Positions 1 through 23,508 are shown, counted from the stretch's first letter. The stretch is DNA of 64,000 bases from Ficedula albicollis (GCF_000247815.1 NC_021674.1:32723462-32787461), one strand, 5' to 3'. The notes: generated by a model from the sequence alone, not told the origin. Numbers and translations: made by a program.

Positions 1-396
1 GCGTTCTGTGGAAGACAATATGAACATCTACATGCACATCTGACTTTCAGTTATTTGGATATGTCAAAGGGGTCCTTCAATTTTCATAAAGAGAAATACA
101 TTTTTACAGAAACAAATACCTCCAGAAAACAATTAAAACACTAGGAAGCAGAAACTGGCAAATGTAACAACTAGAAACCTTTTCATAAGGCAAAATATAA
201 AGACAGAGCCCTCTAATCAAGCATATAATCTTTCACTGGAAGATAAAGTGTAAGAAATAATCCCTGCACAGTCCACATTCAAGAGCTATATCGATAATTC
301 TTTTTTAACCCACTGACAAAGCAAAACAGAGATTCAATATATTGAGTCCTGTTTCTACTAAGTCATTTATGTTTAACAAAATATAAAACTACCTAC
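1..396 (-). other. ADSS2 intron 5, 5' part
   Basis: This is AT-rich sequence downstream (in transcript sense) of the exon at 397-463. I see no further exon, RNA gene or recognisable repeat. Confidence 0.7.
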
Positions 397-6694
<6,298 letters not shown>

Positions 6695-9600
6695 CTAAAG
6701 ACAAATGAACACACAGTATAGAGATCAAATAAATGGGATGTAGAGTTTTCATTTCTGTTACTGACAAAAGAGCATTCAGAGATTTCCCAGGAAATCAGCC
6801 AAACTTGTTCTGTCAAACTGGACAATTTCAACATCAGTATTATTTGCCATATAGACTTTGGACAGTGTTTTGGTTCATCAAAGGAACAAAATTGTGGAAT
6901 GAGATTAAAATGTTTCTAAAATTATCAGATATAAATATTCTAGAGCATGCAAACATTTCTAAAAGCCATAATGAGCTTTATTAGTTTTCTGTTACAGTTA
7001 TGGAAAGTCAATACTTAAGAGTGGAATTGCAACCTTAGCAAAGTTAAAAAAAAAACAAACAACAAAACCCCAGGTAAACTGGGAGTATAAAACCACGCAC
7101 TTATTGCGATAGGTTAGTCTCGTCATCTGGCAACATGCAGGCTTGTTGTTCTGAATTTTGGCTTCAGACTTTTGAGTGTTTCTCTATGAATAGTAAACAG
7201 CAAAACTACCTAGTTCATTCCACACCTCCTTCCTGATAAGAGAAGTTATGTAACAGTACAAGTCATTTATGTTAAATACATATTATGTTAAACATGCTCT
7301 TTAAGGGGGGAATCTAAAGACAGCTAAAACAACTGCAGTTTTTTAAGTTACCAGAAACCATTTGTATTAAATTAACACTTCAAAAATTTCTAGCTCTTTT
7401 CATTACGACAAAGAGAGCATTAAGAGATGCATTAAACTGTGAAATCCATCTAAAATACTAAAAGAAGCTTGTGACCAAGTCTTAAAGACTGTCAAGAAAG
7501 GCTTATGAAACTAAAAAGATTACAAAACAGTTACCAAATATCCCCAGTTCTTGTTTGCTGTACTTTTGAAAATAAGCTTATACTCTCTTGTGACCCAGTC
7601 ATTTGTGCAAGACAAGGTTACATACAAAATGGGTCTGCTTGCCATAACCACAGGAACATCCTTTACAGGCACCTCGCACCAGAAGTTAAACAAACTGCTT
7701 CACAGAAAGAAAACCTCAAAGATTAAGATTTCTAAGCTGAGCCATCTTTCAGCACAAGACAGAATGAAGAAAGGCATTATATGAAAAGAAAAGAAACTAG
7801 AAGAATTATTAATCCATGGAATTATAAATTTGAAATATTTCAGAATACTGTATCACAGAGAGACTTTTCTAAGTAACAGCTACTCACTACTTTTACGAGA
7901 TTTAGAAAGCATGAATCCAGTACATAAAGCTGTATATGACAGTACAAATAGAGAGGAGTTGTAGACATCAAACATTTGTGTCAGTACACAAACTCACATG
8001 CCACAGGTACAAGCCTAATCTCATTGAAGTCGGCAATGAAAATTTTGTAATTTCAGCATTATTTTTTGAGGACTTGCAACCATTTCACCTCCTCTGAAAA
8101 GAGAGAAAACTTAAAACCTTCACCCAAGAAGGGAAATGCCTGAGTTTAGTAAAAGTTTAAATTTTTTTAGTAACAAACTGCAGAATTTTTCCATGCAGTA
8201 AACAATATCTTGAAGTAGCTGTAAAGATCTTTGGATGCAGATTTTCACTGCAAGTGATCAGACTCAACCAGATTATGATAAATTTTCAATTCACAACAAA
8301 TGAAACATATTGAATGAAGACATAAAGTGGGCTTTTCTACTCTTTTAAGAAAGTAATAAAAGCTCAGGAATAAACTTCCTGTTCGCATTCTTTCTACCCA
8401 ACAGCTTTAAAGAAAGGTTATTTAGCAGTCAATCACTCCACAACTGTGTGTTATACATCAGCAGATAGATCATTTACAGTTATTTTTGAAATGCAATGCT
8501 GATACTCCTCAGCTACTGCAAGTTACTCCAAAAGTAATTTTAAGAACTACTAAGTTATATACTCATATAAAATGCACTACGTATTTTTAGTAATACAAGA
8601 CATTAGTTTTCTATCCAATGTTTGAGAGGCTAAGCAAAACCTTGCTTGGCAAAGAAGAACAGTTATGCGCTAAAGTATCATTTATAGTCAAGTATTTGTG
8701 CTGAAAGTGGTAGTTACCTTCTTCTACATCAGATTCCTTCAAATTACTCCTTTCTATTAGATTCACTGCTAATATCAGTCCAGACAACTTTAACGTGAGC
8801 ACTGAAGTGCTTTAAATGAAAATTCAACAGATAGGTCTAAGTACAACACTGAAGTACTGAGGTATTAGCAATTTACAAATGGGAAGACAAGTCCAAAGTC
8901 TCCCACAGCAGCATAAATAACCTGGACTAACCCATAAATAACACTAACATTAGTGAATCACTACACATTTAAAATTCTCTACCAGATGGACAAGATAATT
9001 TCATGTTTTGCTTCTCAATTTATTTTTTTAAAAAGAGAAAAAGGTTCTCTAGTGTCATGAATGTCAAAAAAGAGACAACTGGCCACTCTAGAAATTAGAT
9101 CATGATCAACAATAAATTCTTAGTATCCTAAAGTTTGCCAAGTTACTAGTGCCATTCAGAAATGGCAACTTAAAGTTCAGCAGTCACATGTGCTTGAACA
9201 AGGTGTTCAGCATGCAGCCTCTGACTCTGCTAGTCATGAGAGCAGAACTGCTGACTTCTGGCGGTGTCAAGATTTCATCTTCACACTGCTGAGTGATGCC
9301 AAGGGTGTTGGTTCCACGCTCACTGAAAGATACCCCAGGGCTGACAAAATTAAAATGCCAATTTACCTTTCAAATCTTGAACTGTTCATGCAACAAAGCT
9401 CATGCTTCAACTAGAAGCAAACTAGTGGTATTTAATTCTGCATGTTTACTGTGAGCAGCTCTACTCTAAGGGATTTTGCTAGAGACTTAAGTAGAAAACA
9501 TGTGATGAATCACCATCTTAAGCCATATGAATAACTCAAGATTTCCAAAAGCATATTTTCAGACTAGATTCGAATCTGAATCTCAGAAATTATTGATTAT

Positions 9601-11498
9601 AATATTATACATGCCTACAACATGAAAAGATTCAATCCCAAAAGTGCTATTGATGGAAGCTGTCTGATAGAATATTAAGTCAGTCCCCACACTGCTCTTG
9701 GTATCATTCTGTCAAAATGAGTCATTTTGAAAAGTATTTTTAATCTCAACCCTATTTTAAGAGAGCACAAAAGTAACAGCATGTCATGAACTCGATTTTC
9801 AAAATTCTTCTGCTGATTTACAGGTAAGCTCTATCCTAACTGCGGAAGAGCAAGCATGTGGTTACAGAGTATGAGTTGTAATACATTAAAATAATGGTTT
9901 ACACTGTACACTTTACAGTGAACTTGCAGTGAAGTGTACACATGTTGTGTGCTCAGAAATTGCTCAACAAGGGTTTGGTAAACAATTCTAATTACAGAAA
10001 TCTGAACTCAGCGTTCTAGTGGTGTTGGGATGAAGGGGAGGGTTGTTTTTACGTTACAGGGTTTGAATTTGTTTTGGGTTGTTTTTTGTCTTCCCCAGAT
10101 ATTGATGTTAATGCAGGCAACTATTGCCTCTGAGCATAACTTTAGCTTTAAACTGATGAAGTCACTCCTGGCTTCTGTGCTCTCCATCTGGATTTCTCAC
10201 TCCTCCTTCCACCTCCAACTAAACCAAATGGGACCAACTAGGTCATTCAAACTAACACTCCTTTGATTCACATGTTTAAACATTACTAATGGAGAACTAA
10301 CTGCAAAAATTATTTTCACTATTAGTTAGACAAAGTTCATGCTCAAATGATATGCAGTACCTTACATAATGCTTTTGCCAGAGAGAAATTAAGATATAAA
10401 AGTAATTTCAGTCAAGATATACAGTCATTGAGGCTGGCAATACTCCCTAGCTAACGAAATTAAAAAAAAAAAAAATCAGTTTACCACATCTCAGTAATCT
10501 TCTAGGTGCCCAAACAACAAGACTTCTCTCCCATATATGTGAAAACTGAAATACCTGTGTGCCAACACAGGCAGTGGACAAATGTGCAGCAAGACCAAAG
10601 GATGCTCCTGCTCAGTCTGGAATACACTACACACATGTTGCAGTGGCTTCTTTTGCCTTTTTCCCTGCACAAGATTTCCTTTGGTTGAGCCAACAAGTGT
10701 GCCATGGCCAAGATACTCGGCCCTGAGGCAAAGCAACTCTGGATTCAGCTACAAAAAAGACTGACTGCACAAAAGGACTGGGGACTGGGGGTGAAAGATG
10801 ACTTCTTATACATGAGACATGTAAGACCCCAGCGGCACTCTGAACAAAGAACTTGTTCACTGGGATGCTTTTTTCCCACTCTGCAGAGCAACAGCAAAGG
10901 AAGACTCTCATCACAGAAAAATGAGTAAATAGGAATAGAACAAAAAACAAAACACGAAACCAATTCTCCACCTGGCAACCCAAAACAAAGAGCAGTAAGA
11001 ACAAGCAACAACCAGTAACCCCATGCTCCTGTTAAGGGGCTAACTCAGGCACTACACCTGAAGTCTCCAGCATACTTCAATTAAATACAGTGCCATTTAT
11101 TTGTACATCTCTATCAAGACATAGCATTGCAGTCTAAGCATACTTTAAGGTTTCCAAAATAGGATTTTCAGAGGTCAGCAACCTTCTTAGCATTAAATAA
11201 GTTAAAAGCATTTGGTTTGTTTGTATTCCTTCCATTATTTTTTCTCCTTGTATCTTTCAACACAGTACTTTGAACAGTTCTCTCCCCGCTCCTGAAGGAT
11301 TTTCAGTAACCAAAGAAAGAATCAGCACATTCAGCAGCCCACAGCTTTATCAAATTACAATGTAAAATCCAGCTCAAAACGGTGCCAGCTGGATTAGAAT
11401 GAAATAATTTCCTTCCATTTATCGGGAGACACAGCATGCAAATCATCATGAATAACAAGCATGAACCTTTGCTGTGTGTCCCAACATGACATGAGCTG

Positions 11499-11930
11499 CT
11501 GAAGCAAGTCCAGAGGAGGGCCCCAAAGAAGATGAGGGCTTGAGCACCTCTTCTGTGAAAACAGGTTGAAAGTTGGAATTGTTCAGCCTGGAGAAGAGAA
11601 CATTCTGGTGCGACCTTCAGTACCCAAGGGACCTACAAGAGACCTGGAGAGGGACTTTTGACAAGAGCATGTAATGACACGAGAAGGGGAAAGTTTCTTT
11701 AAACTGAAAGAGGGTAGGAAGAGATTAGATATTAGGAAGAAATTCTTTACTGTGAGGGTGATGAGACACTGCAACAGGCTGTCCAGAGAAGTATCCTAAA
11801 AGTGTCAAAAGCCAGGCTCTGAGCAACTCAGTCTAGTGAAAGGTGTTCCCTTCCATAGCGGAAGGGGGCTGAAACTAAATGATCTTCAAAGTGCCTTCCA
11901 ACTAAAACCATTCTACAATTCTGTGATTTC
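11499..11930 (+). mobile_element. CR1 LINE 3'-end fragment
   Basis: The stretch reads like the end of a CR1 element in sense orientation. It contains gtccagaggagggc, gttcagcctggagaagaga, a gagagggacttttgacaag block, then tctagtgaaaggtgttccc and the terminal ccattctacaattctgtga. That last part resembles the short ATTCTATG-type 3' repeats of avian CR1. The ORF remnant is broken by substitutions and indels, so it is an old 5'-truncated copy. It is antisense to ADSS2 and lies in its intron. Confidence 0.9.
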
Positions 11931-14299
11931 AGTACAAGGATTTAATTTAAGGACCTGGTTTGATGCTCTGATGGACAAACAATTTAAAATCCTTGTAAGA
12001 GATAGTAGCTTTTTTTCTCCTTGCATAATCTTGACACTATCAAATTACAGTATTATTTTAAAGTATTTCAAGTGGAATAGGGAAAGTAACATCAGGTACA
12101 TGATCACTACTTAATCTGTAATATTTAAACAAAATCTGTGTAGGATAACTGAACAAATAAACTCTCAAAAGGCATTATTCCAGTTTTACTAGTGCAGTAT
12201 GCTTAAATCAGTCATTAAAAAAGCATATGATCCCTGACCACTAGCTGGTAATCTTGAAATATCCAAGCTATTTAACGGTAGAAGAGCTAAATTTACAGGA
12301 AACAGAAATGTGCCCACTAATACACAAATTATCATACTACTACTGTTAAGATTGACAGCAATCCTTGTAATAAAACCTCGTACCTACCTGCTTTCTATGA
12401 ACACAATTCCATAAAACATTCCTTACAAAACACTATTTTTGAAATATTTTACACTGGGAAGCTGCTCAGAGATATTCTCTTAAAGTAAACAAAAACACTG
12501 TTTGGTTGGTTTTTTTCAGTTTGCTAAAGACTAAGTAGCCCAAAATCCTTCTCAGTGTAAGCACCACACCCAAAAATCTGCATATTCAATTCAGATAGGT
12601 TAGTCAGTACCACACACAAAACAAGATACCATTCTAAAACATACCTATCCTGGCAAATGTGAACAGAATCAGTGACATGCACACAGAGGGGTCCTAAGAT
12701 AGCAAAGCCAGCTGCAAGCATTGCTCATCTGGGAGCTGTTTGATAAACATTCTTTGCAAACATGCCTTTTACAAGAGTATTGAGTGCCTGAAAATACTAA
12801 TTTTAATGGGGAAAAAGTCATTATCTGCTAGCTGACATTTTACTAGAAGCAAGCTTGAAACATCAATAAATCAAACAATTGATTCCTGCTATCCAAAAGC
12901 CACTATCAAAGCACTGGAAAGCAACACTTACCACAAACACTATGTATGTGCACCTGACACAAACACAACAGTGACACAACATTCTGCCTGTGTCCAGACA
13001 GTATCATTGGAAAAACCAATGAAGACTAATGAGCAGTATCAAAAAGGACACATTTTAAACATATTGACTGAACCGTATTCTGTATTCTAATAGGACAGCT
13101 ATGGTAATATTAAGGTTAATCATTTCAGCACTTCCCCTAGCTATGCAAAATTACTTACTTTCTTTTGCTTTCTACAGCTTTTAAATACCATAACTGCCAG
13201 CATTTTGAGTACAGAACAGAACAGAACTAGCAACAATATTTATGCAAGCACCTTACTGCAATTTTACAATTTTTTTCCTTACAGCTCTGAAGACTAAATG
13301 TTTTTCTAAGTGTAAATATTACAGAGTCATACTTTGTACCCAGACTGGTAAACTCTTAAAGATGTATGAGCAACTTTGAGGATAAGTCTTCTCACTTTGA
13401 AGTTTCCCAAAGCTCTTTAGATTGCTACATTCTGTCCATGCACAATAGCTTTCTAATCACATACACAGCATGGAGAAGAAGCATTGATAATAATATTTAA
13501 CAGCAATTTTTCTTCTGGAATTGCATTACTGTACTAGTGAAAAGCCCACAAGGAACATTCATGTATTAAGCTGACTCACCGGACAAATAAGAACCAACCT
13601 TTCTATTGGAGTTATGTAAGAGTCTTGATAATTTAATACAGTTAATTTGACAAAACAGTAATTATCTATGCTGGTCTTCAGAAAGTTGAACTGATGACTA
13701 CTTAATCAACATTTTTGCAACATGACCTCAGCCCCCAGGATTAAAGAGAGATACTCTTTTTAAACCAAAAGGTTATATTCTTACTGAATTAAAATAGCAC
13801 AAGAAAGTTTATCAGCTAAGACGTCAAGTTTACAGCATGTAACCAGCCATTACCAAAACTCAGCTAATGGAACTGGATGTCTGGCATATTTTATGTGGAA
13901 TGCCTGTTAACTTAGGAGCTCATGTGCAGCTGCATTTCTGCAACTCAGAAAACATGGAATATCATTTTCCAAAAAGACTGAAAATTATAAAAAACTCCAC
14001 TCAAATGCTTACAGAGACATCCTGAACCAGAACCCTTTTCCTCTGGTGCGTTTGATCAGAGAAATTCCTTGTTCCTCGGTTTGCAGCCAATCTCACTGGT
14101 TTGCCTGAAATGCATCCAAAGGACGTCACCACTTTTCTTTCCAGTTTAAGGGATAAGAATTTGCAGTTCTTCCATCTTCTTGGCACATGAGACTCTTTCA
14201 GGAAAACTATACACACTTAGTATATCCATCATTCACTGAAAGACAGTCCCTATCAGTTTCAAATTCATCCTAGCTTAAAACTTTGGGGTTTCCCCTTCC

Positions 14300-14320
14300 T
14301 TTTTTTTTTTTTTTTTTTTT
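14300..14320. repeat. T homopolymer, 21 bases
   Basis: This is an uninterrupted T run inside ADSS2 intron 1. It is a simple repeat with no recognised retrogene attached. Confidence 0.9.
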
Positions 14321-17300
14321 CAAAAAAGTGCCAACAATCTAATGGGAAACTTGAATAGACCATTCAAGTATTACATGAGCACATACATAAATAGAAGACA
14401 TTAGTAAGAAATCATTGAAGGAACACAAACATAGTGAAGCTAAGACAGAGGAACAACAGCAAATCTTTCTCCATTTTAGATCTAGATTTCCAGAGCACAT
14501 CTTCATTAGCCAAGGGCAGACTAGATGTTAGCATAAACACCAGAACAGTTAAATCCCTTCTGAACACATCAAGACAGTTCAAACCCCCTTGCCTACAGCA
14601 GTCCTTCCATAGCTGCTAATACTGGTCTGCATTACTGCAACTTTACTTAGCAGTGGAGGTGCTTAGGGAGAAAAAGATTTGAGAAAATCATATTGAAATT
14701 GCAATTAACAGCATATTGTGAAATGGCTCTCTAAACTGATACTAAATACAAGAGTATTCAGAGCAGCTTTGAAATATGACATGTGCATTTATGAGAACCA
14801 TCTAACCAAAAAGTCTATGATGACAATCACTGCCTTTTCTTATGACATGATCATGCCAAGTTGTCTATCTCAAAAATATGATGCCTCAGGGAAGAGCAAA
14901 GAAGTCTTTCAAGTTATTTCCTCTAGAATAAAAATTAGTTGTCTACTTTAAAGAGATGTTATCTCAGGCAATGTTAAGGAAGAAGCCATATACTCCTTTC
15001 AACTCTCTCCATCAGATGTGTGTGTGCATAATTTTTTCTACAGTTTACTTTTATTGCTACCACATTCCAGCATTCATTTTTAGCTCAGGGCAACCACTGT
15101 TGTTTCTGAGCTAGCTATCCAAGTGACTGCCAAGTTGAGCAAGAATCAAGTCGATGTTGCTTTGGCATCATACGGTTGTAAACATTTTCATTTAACTCTT
15201 AGATGAAAAGTCAAAAATACACCAAGAAAGCTGGATAATACCATAATTTAAAAGAAATACATGAAAGGCTGCTTCTTGCCACAATCAGATTCTCGGAATG
15301 CTGAGCATACCTTTAAAAAGTTTATCAGTCTAGTGAGGAGACTTATCTGAACCCCATGATGTGTCCCAAGCAGACACAGCTTTGCAATTACTGTGCTACT
15401 CACTCCTCATTTCAAGACATACTGCCAAAAATGTATTTTGAACTTAAGTCTGCAAACCATCCCCCTTTAAAAATGTATAAACAGTTCAAAAAAACCACAA
15501 GGTTTTGATATGAATTCATGTTCTCGTACATTTTGTGATTAGTTTTTCTCTCTCTTGCCTCTCCTTCCCTGTGAATAAACAGCTAACAAACCCTAATGTA
15601 TAACCTGCTACCGAATTTAAGTATAAACAGCAGCCAGCAGCTAGCCATTTTCTTTGTTTACAAATCCAGTCATGTTTGCAAGATCTAAACCCAGTACAAG
15701 AAGCCATCATGTTACACACTTTATATAAAGGTTTCTCAAACTTTGGCTAGACTTCAGAAACTTCTGAATGTGTAGTACAAGCGTTGCTGCATCAAGAATG
15801 TGGTTTGAGGCAGAATATAACAAAGTAAGAACACTGTGTTTTACATCTCCACCTGTTTTCTCCTAACAAATAAAACATTAACTTTACTGAAGTCTATTAA
15901 TCTTAAGAAACTCCATCCATATCTCTGTACTGATAGAATTAGCTCTGAGAATTACTATTGAAAGGAGTTACTCTTTAGAGATGGTTCTGACTACATTTTA
16001 CCTGACTTGCAAAACTTGATTCTGCTGCATATTCCTATATATGCTAGGTAGGAAACACGAGTCACTATTCAATGCAGAATAAAGACCAATCTATCCTAAG
16101 AGATAAAAGAAATCAAGTGAGACAGGCAGATAAGGAACAAGAAAAACATTCAAAGCACAGATGTGTCCAGCACTGCATTGCTTCAATGCACAAAACCCCA
16201 TCAATGTCTGCTGCAGTCACAAAAACATTCAACAAAGGACATGAAAAACAAAAAGTGGCTTTGGAAACACTTACAGGAAACCCCTTCCAAATGCACGAAG
16301 TAGTACAGAAGAAATAAAAAATGCATTTGAAATCATAATGAGCAGCTACAGAGTACTGCATCTCAGTCAACAAACACATACATTAAGCTTCTGTAGTAAA
16401 AGGTAACAGTAAGATGGGAAGAGCATTATGGGACCAGTAGATCAAGGTATAATTTGCTCTTCAGTGCTTTTAAGGCCTTCTTTGTTAAGAATACAAACTT
16501 TATGAGCCGGAAAATCGCATTTAAACTGTTCTTCTGTTAAAAATAATGTAGACATTGTGTGATTGTTTACAGTAATAAGAGATCACTTGCCAGTGATGCC
16601 TTAAAGGAGGCCTGTAAGCATAAGACTCACAGACTGGGGTAGGCCAAAGACATCATTTTAGTGACTCTTTCCTCACCAGAGCACACCACTGGCATGCTGC
16701 CAACAACTACAAGGTCCAGCAGTGCACCCAGCACTTAAAGAAAGCTCTAGCTAGGCATCACTTACTGAATGCCTGAGCAGCTAAAAAATAAGCACCAACA
16801 GCTATAGCTATTGATTCTGGTATTTCTAATTCTGCATGGCTTGCATAGGCTTTCCACTAAAATATTCTTCAGATAAGAATATTTAGAAAACAGTGGGCTT
16901 GGCAAATGGAAGATTAAAAAAATTCCAGTTTCTTTTTAAAGCAGCCATTTAAAGACTAGTGAAGGTATCAGGCAGCACTGATGTGAGACCTTCAGTCAGC
17001 AGGTGATTGATGGTAATCATTATCAATCAATTATCAGCCAATTGATGGTAATTGCTTAACCCCGAGGATCTGCACACTGAAAACCTCTCTAGATGTTGCA
17101 CTACAGCTGCCACATCATCAAGTGATTAGCAGTAGCACTGATGTGCACACTTCAGTTGGGCAGAAGAGGAAAAGGGAGTATGAAGACTCCACGCACTGCA
17201 ATCCCTATGCATTAGCAGTTCAGGAGTAGAATCCAACAGCAGGCAGATCACACTGAAACCAGATGAGAAGATCTGGTAAGAAGCTGCAATTCTGCTTCGA

Positions 17301-18526
17301 CATGGCAAAAACATGTAGGACAGAACTAAAGAAGCAGGAAAATGGGATTCTTTAGCAAGGAGAATATGGCATTAAAAAATGTGAAAGCTTAGAAATCTTA
17401 CTTATAAATCTTACACTTCTGTGAATTATATTCTCTGAATAAATCAACTACCTCCAATAGTAAGAAAAGGAAGCAACCAAAAACTTGCTGATGAAATGAA
17501 TGAAAAGAGAATCAGTGCAGACACACATTTTTTTGCTTCATGGTAAACACTGGTAGATTTGGTGGAGGGGTGCTGTTAATGTAAGATACACAGCATCTTT
17601 TGGTACTGTATTTGTTTTGAAAAAAACATTATCTAAAATAACTTGCTTGCATTAATTTGCCATTTCCATCATTCCTGCTAACAAATGAAACTCTGCACCC
17701 TGTAATGGTAGGATGTTCCTTGTTCAGAACAAGAAACATTTTCCTTTAACTGTCCGTTATCTATGGAATTTAAAAAACACAATGCAACCTTAAAAATTGC
17801 CAGGTTTGCTGACGTCAAGGCTAGCTGCTTATTAAAAGGAAATTATATCAATCAACTAATACAAAACCGAAGTTTTTCTGCTAATTATCCCTGAATCCCA
17901 AATCAATTCTTGCTCTATTTTACTATCTGAACTATGATTTATGTGACAGCAGGTACACAGACTTTATTCGTTAAAACACTGAAAATATAGATTTAAGTGC
18001 AGAAGTCTCACTAATGCATTTGTTTTATCAGTAGTATCATTCTACCAGAAACCTCCAAGAGTTAAATCAAGAGCAATTCAGATTTTACAGTGGAAGAACA
18101 ACTACATACTTTACCTGTCATGTAGACACATTTGTATTAACTGTATCTGAACCCTGTGCACTAGCAGTATCTTCACAAAACTATCATAATTGCCAGTGCA
18201 GTTGCACTAGCAACTACATACATGCAGCCCCATTTTAGCTTAGCTTCTTCAAACAGTTGTTTTTGAAACCATGATAAGTAACTCTGATAAATTCTGAAGC
18301 TGTCTTCTTTAAAGAAAGTACCATTCTCTTCCTCTGAGAACAAGACTGCTTTTCACGACCTTTAAGCCTAAGATAAAATGCTCTAGAGGGTGCTATTTAG
18401 AAGTAGAGTCATAATGCAACTTATTTCCTGACACACTCATTTAGCTAACTGCACCCAAGGTAAGCACCTGGTTCCAAACGCCACAGTTGGTTGATCAAAC
18501 TGGAGTCATCAGCACACGTGCTACCT

Positions 18527-18569
18527 AGCATGCAAGAAAGCATGCAAGAAAGCATGCAAGAAAGCATGG
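18527..18569. repeat. 12-bp tandem repeat, about 3.5 copies
   Basis: The unit agcatgcaagaa is present three times without change, followed by a partial copy. Each unit contains the palindrome GCATGC. It lies within ADSS2 intron 1. Confidence 0.92.
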
Positions 18570-20429
18570 CCACAGTTTCAGAGTACACACAATGCCTCTA
18601 CAGGCATCGTAAAACCAAGTGATAAGTCACCTCTCACTTCTGGGACAGGACCATTTTCACGCTCTGCATCTGCCCAGAACAAAGGATAGTGAGAAGGACC
18701 CTAGAGCGTTTCACTGCAAGTGCAACACAAGTTTCCAAGACATCTTAGACCTGCTACATCAACTTCCCTAGGCCTCCAACACTTGTACTAATAAATTTTC
18801 CTCAAGAGCATGCTGGAAATATTTGATGTCATCCGCAGGCATTCTAGCAACTCTGTGGCATGATGAGCAGAAAGAACCATCCTGGAATAAGTAAGAGTAT
18901 AACAGTGAAGTAAGAATCGGAAGCTCCAATTACAGAAAGCTGATATAAGCAAGTGCCAGAACAAGTGTGTGACTGTCTTTTCTTTCTGGACTTGTACCAC
19001 TACAAAAAGCACAAGGGTCACTCTGAATTACCCGCAGCAACTAAGAGTTCACAAATATGCTTGTATACGTAGCAAGAATATTCAATAATAAAAAACAATT
19101 TTATTTTATCAGTGTCACTGAAGGAGAATATTCCCATTTTCTCCTCTCATTCTGAGAAATCATTCTTTGTGCTTACCCTGTCCTGGACCCCTCTTTTCAC
19201 CAAGGTCCTCTGAACTAATAAAATCCGGTTTTATTTACTAGAAAAGCAGAAAGTAAATCCAAGAGTCAATAATTTCCTACCACTCTGATGAGTCAAATCA
19301 ACTTACAGAAGTGTTTAAGTGCCAGACCTTGTGCATGGGTGGAGACTCTGAGTGCACAGCCATCAACAGGAAAGGCAAGAAAGGAAGAAGAAAAACTCCT
19401 TCCTTCATCAGAAGCAACAAGCTGTTAGAAATGGCAGAAGTTCACGGCTTGGGACACGGCCATGAAATTCAAGCTTGAGATAACATCAGCATTTTTCCCT
19501 TTTCCTCATCCTTTACCCAGCTGATTCAAAACAAGTAACAAGCACATTAAGACACGTGCACACAGAAATTCACTGTTTGCCTCTCTTGTCTCTCCTCCAA
19601 AACTTAGTATGAAACATACACATTCACCTAGGTGCCCTTCAAGTTTCAAGAACAAAGTCGTAAAAGACGAACTGAGTCACTCTGCTCTCTGACCCACAAA
19701 GCCAGGCAGTCATACCACAGCACCACATCAGATTTTATTATTAAAAAAAACCACAAAACAATAAAACAAAACCAAATCCAACAACAGACAAGTGGAAAAG
19801 ACAAATTGTGAAAACAGCTATTTAAGAATATAATTGTTTACTTCAAAATTTAATTCTCTGAAGTTCAAGGTATTGATTTGTCAGCTTTGCAACTGACTTG
19901 TTTTCGAAAACAGCAGTTTATGTGCAGCTCTCATTGGATAACAACCATTCAGCATTTACACTCTTTGGGGAATGGAACGCACTTCCAAAATATGTTAATT
20001 TAAGAGAAAATTAAATTCGTGCATTCAACAAAAGCACACAGATAAAAACACTTACGTGAAACCTGGCATACTACAGGTATTTTATGCTGCTGTATCTCTC
20101 AACTTTAAGAAAATACTGTGTAGCTTCAGGTCACTGTTTTGTGCTCTACAGAATTACTATACTAGAGATGCTAAGAAAAACATCTCCTCGGATCAGTGTT
20201 GTTTTAACAGCAGTACTTTGCTTGCAGGCTAGACTCATTTTTTTGTTTTTTGGCTGGAATAAGGCCTCCGCAGAGAGGGGAAAAAAATATAAATACATAA
20301 ACAGGTAAATGTGGGATCCCATTGATACAACAAGGATCTTGGAGCAGGGGCAGGCGAGCCACAGTTTTAGCTCAAGACGAGCGAGTTGTGGCGGACTGCA
20401 CGAATCCCCCACGTGCATCCTACAACTGG

Positions 20430-22085
<1,656 letters not shown>

Positions 22086-22782
22086 TTAATGATCACAAGA
22101 CTGTAAATTAAAGTTTGGGGAATGAAGGCTGAATATAAGAGGCCATTTTCTCCAGAAACACCGGAACATGGCCCCAGGCTTACTCATGAGGAAAAAAAAC
22201 AATAATGGAAAAAACCGTAGCAGCGAAACGCCTTCACCATGCACCCTCAGAAGTGGAACTGATGTCTCAGTGGCTGTTTCCATTCCTTCCTCTTTCACAG
22301 AACCAACAACCCCGAGGGAAGATATTTTTTTTCTTTTCTGTGAAGTAGCTATTAAAAAGGCATAAAAATCTGTATGATGTAACAATTATTGCCAAGAGAG
22401 TTATTCAAAGACCTGAGTCACTGGGCAGTCACAGTCTGCAGCTGTCTGGCGGGCTGTAGTTTTGATTTTAGTTGCTTCTTCGCTCCTTCACGTTTACTCC
22501 AGCCAAGAAACTGAGGATCTACAAAAGCCGCTGGAGAAAAGTTTAACTGTGTCTCGTAAAGCTAGAGAGATATGTAACGCATAATTAAATACAACATTGA
22601 CAGAGAACTTCTTTTTTTAAACAACTGGAAATACATAAATCCTGAATGTCAGTGCTAACAGATGCTATGACAAAGGAGTCTGTTCAGAACGAAGATATTG
22701 AGCAGCTGCAAATGATGGGAGGCAATTGTGGAGCATAGCTCCTTAAAGGTACCTTATAGTCCACATTATGTCTGCTTCTGCA

Positions 22783-22946
22783 AAAAACAAACAAACAAAC
22801 AAACAAAACAAACAGAAAAAACCCATAGTCATGACTTCCTCGTGCCTGCACAGAGCTTATGGGAAGAACTAACAACAACAACAACAAAAAAACAGAAAAA
22901 ACTCATAGTCATGACTTCCTCGTGCCTGCACAGAGCTTATGGGAAG
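22783..22946. repeat. Duplicated 56-bp segment joined to (AAAC)n and (AAC)n microsatellites
   Basis: A segment starting aacagaaaaaacccatagtc and ending cttatgggaag is found at 22811-22866 and again at 22891-22946, an 80-base offset, with one visible C/T difference. An AAAC-type run precedes the first copy and an AAC-type run lies between the two. A duplication that included the microsatellite, followed by drift of the repeat, would explain it. Confidence 0.9.
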
Positions 22947-23508
22947 TCACTAAAAACCACATGGAGCTGCTGAAGTAATTTTTCTCCAGTCTTCTTGACA
23001 CAATGACAAACTTTGCTCCAGTACAGTCAGTTCTGAGGCCACAGATGATCTCATGACTCCTCAAGCAATGGTCAAGATGGTTACAGGATATGATTTTCCA
23101 GTATAGCTGAATCATATTAACACTTCACAGTTGCCAAAGCAAATATTACCTTGGATCTCAAAATAAATTTGAGTTTGTATTGTCCTAGTACTGGGGTGTT
23201 AGTGTAATGTCACTTTCCAAAGAGTCTCAGACACAGGAATCTGTTGTTCTGCTATTTTAAGTTGTTGTAGGAGAGCTCTGAGATTATGTTTTGGTATGGT
23301 TTCTTGTTAGGGAAGAAAAGAAAAAACACTTCCAATAAACCTGCAAATACTTAATGAAGATCAAGTTAATCAATACTGGTTGGTACTGCAAGGTTTAGAA
23401 TTTTTATGTAGTATATGATATCATGTGGGTCCATCAATCCATCTTCTTTGCAAACTAATGAAGGCTTTCATTCTAATACTAAAAGATACAAAATATTCTT
23501 TATTGGCA

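Noticed and set aside
10491..11011. Overlapping ORFs on both strands, the longest 125 codons on the minus strand
   Set aside because: They overlap in several frames, have no recognisable domain and no supporting splice structure, and lie in ADSS2 intron 1.
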